This document shows positions 8,307 through 11,670 of a DNA stretch of 11,670 nucleotides, in pieces; position 1 is the stretch's first letter; the number at the start of each line of letters is the position of its first letter. The DNA comes from Lysinibacillus pakistanensis (GTDB lineage: Bacteria > Bacillota > Bacilli > Bacillales_A > Planococcaceae), in contig BBDJ01000056.1 in assembly GCA_001312325.1 (NCBI GenBank), forward strand, positions 1 through 11,670, read 5' to 3'. The translations under genes and the position numbers were made by a program. The notes under the pieces are model-generated. The model was given only the letters and a program-made list of their open reading frames with translations, searched no databases and had not been told where the DNA came from.

Positions 8307-8340
8307 TGTTCAGAATTTGTTTAGATAGTTATTGTATAGT
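8307..8340 (+). promoter_or_regulatory. TGTTCA direct repeat and promoter of the small membrane protein
   Basis: TGTTCA (8307-8312), GAATT, TGTTTA (8318-8323), then 11 bases, then TATAGT (8335-8340), one mismatch from a -10. It shares the 15-base string TGTTCAGAATTTGTT with the site before the unknown gene at 3751-3767. A partial third half-site TGTTCG lies at 8300-8305. The predicted leader is about 27 nt to ATG 8374. Confidence 0.6.
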
Positions 8341-8373
8341 AGATGAAGTACATAGTATAAAGGAATTCCGCTT

Positions 8374-8556
8374 ATGTTTATGTTAATTATTGTAATTGTA
8401 TGCTTGGTTGTTATTTTCGGTGGATTTGGGTTATTGAAGTTTCTTCGAATGAAAAAGGTGCGAAAAGAAAGAAAAGTGGTTTTAGAAAAGCGGCTGGAGC
8501 ATCTGATCCAAGCCAATAAACACAAGACGCTCCAAGACAAAAACGAGTCATCCTAA
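8374..8556 (+). CDS. Small single-pass membrane protein, unknown function
   Basis: A 60-aa protein with no family I recognise. Residues 2-24 (FMLIIVIVCLVVIFGGFGLL) form one transmembrane helix. It is followed at once by a strongly basic stretch (KFLRMKKVRKERK) and an amphipathic, charged tail ending DKNESS, so the tail should be cytoplasmic. The start is ATG 8374 with AAAGGA (8359-8364) nine bases upstream. Its reality is supported by a complete expression unit: a TGTTCA direct repeat with -10 upstream, a ribosome binding site, and an intrinsic terminator whose stem begins inside the last codons. It is divergent from the hybrid kinase and appears to share a regulator with it. Possible roles are a membrane anchor or signal partner for the soluble kinase, or a response effector at the membrane; these are guesses. 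Confidence 0.75.
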   Translation: MFMLIIVIVCLVVIFGGFGLLKFLRMKKVRKERKVVLEKRLEHLIQANKHKTLQDKNESS

Positions 8557-8578
8557 TGATATAGGAATGACTCGTTTT
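8541..8578. terminator. Bidirectional intrinsic terminator
   Basis: ACGAGTCATCCT (8543-8554) pairs with AGGAATGACTCGT (8563-8575) with one bulged A, around an 8-nt loop. It is followed by TTTT on the + strand and by TTTTT on the - strand. It ends the small membrane gene, whose stop lies in the stem, and can also stop transcripts coming from glutamate dehydrogenase. Confidence 0.88.
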
Positions 8579-8595
8579 GTAATTATTATTTAAGA

Positions 8596-8723
8596 CCTCA
8601 CCCAAAATTCGGCAAAAGCAAAGAAGTTAGGTAAGAGATTAACGGCCCGGAAAAGCACAATTGGTTCAACCAACAATCAGTAGGTGATGAGGAAAATCCC
8701 CCACTGATTGAAGTTTCACTTGA
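8596..8723 (+). other. Stretch with an inverted repeat and a protein-like reading frame, possible repeat or element relic
   Basis: Between the terminator and the end of glutamate dehydrogenase. Arms CAATCAGT (8674-8681) and ACTGATTG (8703-8710) extend to 11 bp, including one G-U in - strand RNA; no T run follows. On the + strand one frame, interrupted by a TAA near 8629, reads PHPKFGKSKEVR and then NGPEKHNWFNQQSVGDEE ... PPLIEVSLD to a TAA at 8725-8727. It looks more protein-like and less AT-rich than other spacers here. No start codon or ribosome site is visible. It could be a relic of a mobile element or a dispersed repeat. Confidence 0.3.
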
Positions 8724-9969
8724 TTAAACCCATCCACGGAAGCGTGATGCTTCTGCAGTACGACGAACACCTACCATATAGGCTGCTAAGCGCATGTTGA
8801 TGTTACGTGTTGTCGCTGTTGTATATACATTATCAAATGCTTCAACCATTTTTTTGTATAAACGCTCTTCTACTTCTTCTTCTGTCCAGTAGTAACCTTG
8901 GTTATTTTGAACCCACTCGAAGTAAGAAACTGTAACACCACCAGCAGATGCTAATACGTCTGGTACAAGTAAAATGCCACGTTCAGTTAAAATCTTCGTT
9001 GCTTCGGCTGTAGTTGGACCATTTGCTGCCTCTACTACGATGTTAGCTTTAATATTGTGCGCATTGTCAGCTGTAATTTGGTTTTCAATAGCAGCTGGCA
9101 CTAAAATATCACAATCAAGCTCTAATAGTTCTTTGTTTGAAATAGTGTTTTCAAATAAAGTAGTTACTGTTCCGAAGCTATCGCGACGATCTAATAAGTA
9201 GTCAATATCTAAACCTTCTGGATCATGAAGTGCACCATAAGCATCTGAAATACCGATTACTTTTGCACCTAAATCATGCATGAATTTCGCAAGGAAGCTA
9301 CCTGCGTTACCAAATCCTTGAATAACCACGCGTGCACCTTTAATATTAATGCCACGTTTTTTTTGCTGCTTCTTCAATAACGATTGTAACACCCTGTGCA
9401 GTTGCACGATCACGACCTTGTGAACCACCAAGCACTAGTGGTTTACCAGTGATGAAACCTGGTGAGTTGAATTCGTCCATACGGCTGTATTCATCCATCA
9501 TCCAAGCCATAATTTGTGCATTTGTAAATACGTCTGGCGCAGGAATATCTTTTGTTGGTCCTACGATTTGACTTACTGCACGTACATAACCACGGCTTAA
9601 GCGCTCGATTTCTCCCATAGACATTTGACGTGGGTCACAAATGACTCCGCCTTTACCACCGCCATATGGTAAATCGACAATTCCACATTTCAATGTCATC
9701 CACATTGAAAGCGCTTTAACTTCTTCCTCAGACACTTGTGGGTGGAAACGTACCCCACCTTTTGTTGGTCCAACAGCATCATTATGTTGTGCACGGTAAC
9801 CAGTAAACACTTTTGTTGTACCATCATCCATTTTCACCGGGATGCGTACTTGTAGCATGCGAAGCGGTTCTTTTAATAATTCATACATTGCTTCGTCATA
9901 ACCAAGTTTATTTAGAGCCTCTTGAATGACATCTTGAGTTGATGTGAACAGGTTTAAGTTTTCAGACAT
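8724..9969 (-). CDS. rocG: Glutamate dehydrogenase, RocG/GudB type (one frameshift)
   Basis: Catabolic NAD-linked dehydrogenase converting glutamate to 2-oxoglutarate and ammonium, cytoplasmic and hexameric in the family. The start is ATG 9969 with AGAGGCG upstream. The N-terminal dimerisation and substrate domain includes GPTKGGVRFH (K70), TLKCGIVDLPYGGGKGG (K94 and catalytic K106) and the conserved PAPDV loop. The Rossmann domain begins near residue 208 with GARVVIQGFGNAG, followed by AAIENQIT, VVEAANGPTT and PDVLASAGGVTVSYFEW. The frame breaks in eight T at 9357-9364. Seven restores IEEAAKKRGINIKGARVV and gives 414 aa, close to the 424-427 aa of B. subtilis RocG and GudB. It lies directly after ornithine aminotransferase and P5C dehydrogenase on the same strand, which favours the rocG name and role as the last step of ornithine/proline breakdown, though a gudB identity is not excluded. 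Confidence 0.95.
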
Positions 9970-10014
9970 ATTAAATCGCCTCTTTGTTTTTTTTAATGAT
10001 AGTATATCGGCATC

Positions 10015-10045
10015 ATTGTAACATACTTCCGAATTAAAATGTGAA
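10015..10045 (-). promoter_or_regulatory. Possible promoter of the glutamate dehydrogenase gene
   Basis: On the - strand, TTCACA (10045-10040) and TACAAT (10020-10015) with a TG one base before the latter (extended -10). The 19-bp spacer is long, so the extended -10 would carry most of the recognition. No -24/-12 sigma-54 type element is seen, although roc genes of B. subtilis use SigL. Confidence 0.35.
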
Positions 10046-10052
10046 CATTTTG

Positions 10053-11245
10053 TTAAAGTTTAAATACTTTTTCAATTTGTTCAATTGACCAATCTAAATC
10101 TTCTTGTGAAATCACTAGTGGTGGAGCAAAACGAATAACTGTGTCATGTGTTTCTTTACATAGCAAGCCTAATTCTTTCAGTTTTTCACAGTATGGACGA
10201 GCCGCTTCTGTTAACTCCATCCCAATGAATAGACCTCGACCACGAACATCTTTAATAACAGGGTTGTTAATTTCTCGTAATTTACCTTTGAAGTATTCCC
10301 AAGTTGTTGTGAGCGTTCAGCTAATTTTTCATCTAGTAATACCTTAATGGATGCAATAGAAACAGCACATGCTAAAGGATTACCACCGAAAGTTGAACCA
10401 TGTGAGCCTGGATTGAAGACACCTAAGATGTCACGGTTTGCAGCTACACAAGAAATTGGGAATACACCGCCACCTAAAGCTTTACCAAGGATGTACATAT
10501 CAGGCTCTACTTCTTCCCAATCACAGGCAAACATTTTACCTGTACGTGCTAAACCAGCTTGAATTTCATCTGCAATAAATAATACATTGTTTTCACGGCA
10601 AAGCTCACGAGCAGCTTTTAAGAAGCCTTCTGGTGGAATCACGATACCAGCTTCCCCTTGAATTGGTTCAATTAAAAATGCAGCAGTATTTGGAGTGATA
10701 GCTGCTTTTAAAGCTTCTAGGTTACCGTAGTCTACTAGCTTAATATTAGGTAGCATTGGACCAAAGCCACGACGATATTCTTCATCTGATGATAGAGAAA
10801 CAGCCAGCATTGTTCGACCATGGAAGTTACCATTACATGCAATAACTTCAGCCTTGCCTTGTTCTACACCTTTTACATCATACGCCCAACGACGAGCCGC
10901 TTTAAAAGCAGTTTCAACCGCTTCTGCACCTGTATTCATTGGTAATACCATTTGTTTATTTGTTAATTGTCCAACAAGCTCATACCATTCACCTAGGTTT
11001 TCACTGTAGAATGCACGAGAAGTTAATGTTACTTTATCAGCTTGTTCTTTTAACGCAGCAATGATTTTCGGATGGCGATGTCCTTGGTTAACAGCAGAGT
11101 ATGCTGATAACATATCTAAGTATTTATTACCCTCAGGATCTTTTACCCATGCACCCTCAGCCTCTGAAATTACGATTGGCAGTGGATGATAGTTTGCAGC
11201 ACCAAAATTTTGAGTTTGTTCAATCACTTGTTGTGTTTTTGTCAT
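10053..11245 (-). CDS. rocD: Ornithine aminotransferase (one frameshift)
   Basis: PLP-dependent class III aminotransferase moving the delta-amino group of ornithine to 2-oxoglutarate, giving glutamate semialdehyde and glutamate. The start is ATG 11245, eight bases after AAGGAGAG. Visible motifs are [18 protein letters not shown] (about 42-59), [18 protein letters not shown] (103-120), NGNFHGRT (138-145), EPIQGEAG (193-200), the cofactor aspartate D226 in [13 protein letters not shown] and the Schiff-base lysine K255 in LGKALGGG. As sequenced the frame fails after QQLG. Adding one G to the three C/G at 10298-10300 restores [18 protein letters not shown] and then [22 protein letters not shown] and an end at TAA 10053-10055, 397 aa, matching the family length of about 400. 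It lies between P5C dehydrogenase and glutamate dehydrogenase; the gap to rocG is 83 bases. Confidence 0.95.
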
Positions 11246-11338
11246 AGTATATTCTCTCCTTACTTCTTATGTTGAAAAATCTATGGAAGGTTCAATAAGA
11301 TAATTTCATAGAAATAATTTATTCATCAGCATTTTCTG

Positions 11339-11454
11339 AAAAAAAGGATGAACTAGAATCTGTTAGGCTTCCTTAGATAATAAGTCGCCTTACATTTATG
11401 TCTGCGCTTTAACCATGTAAAGAAGTCACACAGATTCTATTCAATATATCCTTT
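11339..11454 (-). terminator. Large branched hairpin with T run between rocA and rocD
   Basis: On the - strand a basal stem pairs AAAGGAT with ATCCTTT (11454-11448 with 11349-11343), GAA with TTC, and TAGAATCTGT with ACAGATTCTA (11439-11430 with 11363-11354). This totals 20 bp with small bulges and is followed by seven T (11345-11339). The head can fold into two further hairpins: TTACAT/ATGTAA (6-8 bp, one G-U on the - strand) and AGGC..CTTA/TAAG..GCCT with a GA/GAA internal loop. It would terminate or attenuate readthrough from rocA into rocD. A long branched head is unusual for a plain terminator. Confidence 0.55.
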
Positions 11455-11514
11455 AATTACTTATGGAACAGCCCTATCTTCAAAGTGGCATTTCCTTCAC
11501 TAACTCGCTAAATA

Positions 11515-11670
11515 TTAAAGCATTTCTGAAGTTGTTTTCGCTTGCATATGAAGCTGTAGGTAGTCTGGGCCACCAGCTTTTGAGTCTGTACCTGACATGT
11601 TGAAGCCGCCGAATGGTTGGTAGCCAACGATGGCACCTGTACAGCCACGGTTGAAGTAAAGGTTTCCGAC
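11515..11670 (-). CDS. rocA: 1-pyrroline-5-carboxylate dehydrogenase, C-terminal part
   Basis: Only the last 51 codons are in the window; the gene continues past 11670. The tail [20 protein letters not shown], then [18 protein letters not shown] and an end at TTSEML, is characteristic of RocA/PruA aldehyde dehydrogenases, which oxidise glutamate semialdehyde (from P5C) to glutamate with NAD. The catalytic cysteine and nucleotide-binding parts lie outside. It is the first gene of the rocA-rocD-rocG order on the - strand and supplies glutamate to the dehydrogenase encoded two genes downstream. The frame is intact over the visible part. Confidence 0.93.
   Translation of the reverse strand, partial: VGNLYFNRGCTGAIVGYQPFGGFNMSGTDSKAGGPDYLQLHMQAKTTSEML

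Noticed and set aside
8974..9201. Open frame on the + strand inside rocG, and similar ones inside rocD and the kinase
   Set aside because: They are antisense shadows of well-conserved enzymes, with no ribosome sites and no protein features of their own.
136..11245. Programmed ribosomal frameshifting at the A/T runs
   Set aside because: The shifts occur in many unrelated genes, including metabolic enzymes, without consistent slippery heptamers or downstream structures. Sequence error explains them better.
1..11670. CRISPR array, tRNA or rRNA genes, intact insertion sequence
   Set aside because: I found no regular repeat-spacer units, cloverleaf sequences or transposase motifs.

Overview
The window is AT-rich Gram-positive DNA with strong GGAGG-type ribosome binding sites. 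The gene content (a rocA-rocD-rocG arginine/ornithine catabolic cluster, a YugJ/YqhD-type alcohol dehydrogenase, an MgtC-like protein and a CDF transporter) points to a Bacillales member, probably of the Lysinibacillus/Planococcaceae type. The genus is an inference from gene content and style, not from a search.

Layout. 136-1046 (-) encodes a DMT/EamA permease. Divergent from it, 1183-2911 (+) is a two-gene unit, an MgtC/SapB-family membrane protein overlapping a cation diffusion facilitator, closed by an intrinsic terminator at 2931-2969. 2968-3697 (-) is an unrecognised soluble protein of about 216-242 aa. 4114-5278 (-) is an iron-type alcohol dehydrogenase. 5347-6455 (-) is a response regulator with a receiver and a SARP/BTAD-like output, and 6452-8143 (-) is its hybrid histidine kinase, joined to it by an ATGA overlap. 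8374-8556 (+) is a small one-helix membrane protein divergent from the kinase. 8724-9969 (-) is glutamate dehydrogenase, 10053-11245 (-) ornithine aminotransferase, and 11515-11670 (-) the C-terminal end of pyrroline-5-carboxylate dehydrogenase. The last three form the route ornithine -> glutamate semialdehyde/P5C -> glutamate -> 2-oxoglutarate.

Most interesting signal. A 17-bp direct repeat, consensus TGTTCAGAWTTTGTTYA (two TGTTCA half-sites, 11-bp period), occurs three times, always upstream of a gene start and in the same orientation as that gene: before the kinase/regulator operon (8209-8225), before the divergent small membrane protein (8307-8323) and before the unknown 216-242 aa protein (3751-3767). 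In the last two, a -10-like hexamer lies exactly 11 bp after the second half-site. An 11-bp direct repeat next to a -10 is what the OmpR/SARP type of winged-helix activator binds. I therefore propose that the regulator encoded at 5347-6455 controls itself and these two genes. The kinase has no membrane sensor domain in this window, and the small membrane protein made from the opposite side of the control region could supply that function.

Data quality. Nearly every larger gene is broken by single-base shifts. Most are one extra base in an A/T run of 7-8, and two are a missing C or G. Corrected reading restores full-length proteins with all family motifs, so these look like homopolymer sequencing or assembly errors rather than real gene decay. 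Gene boundaries below are the corrected ones and each break is noted.
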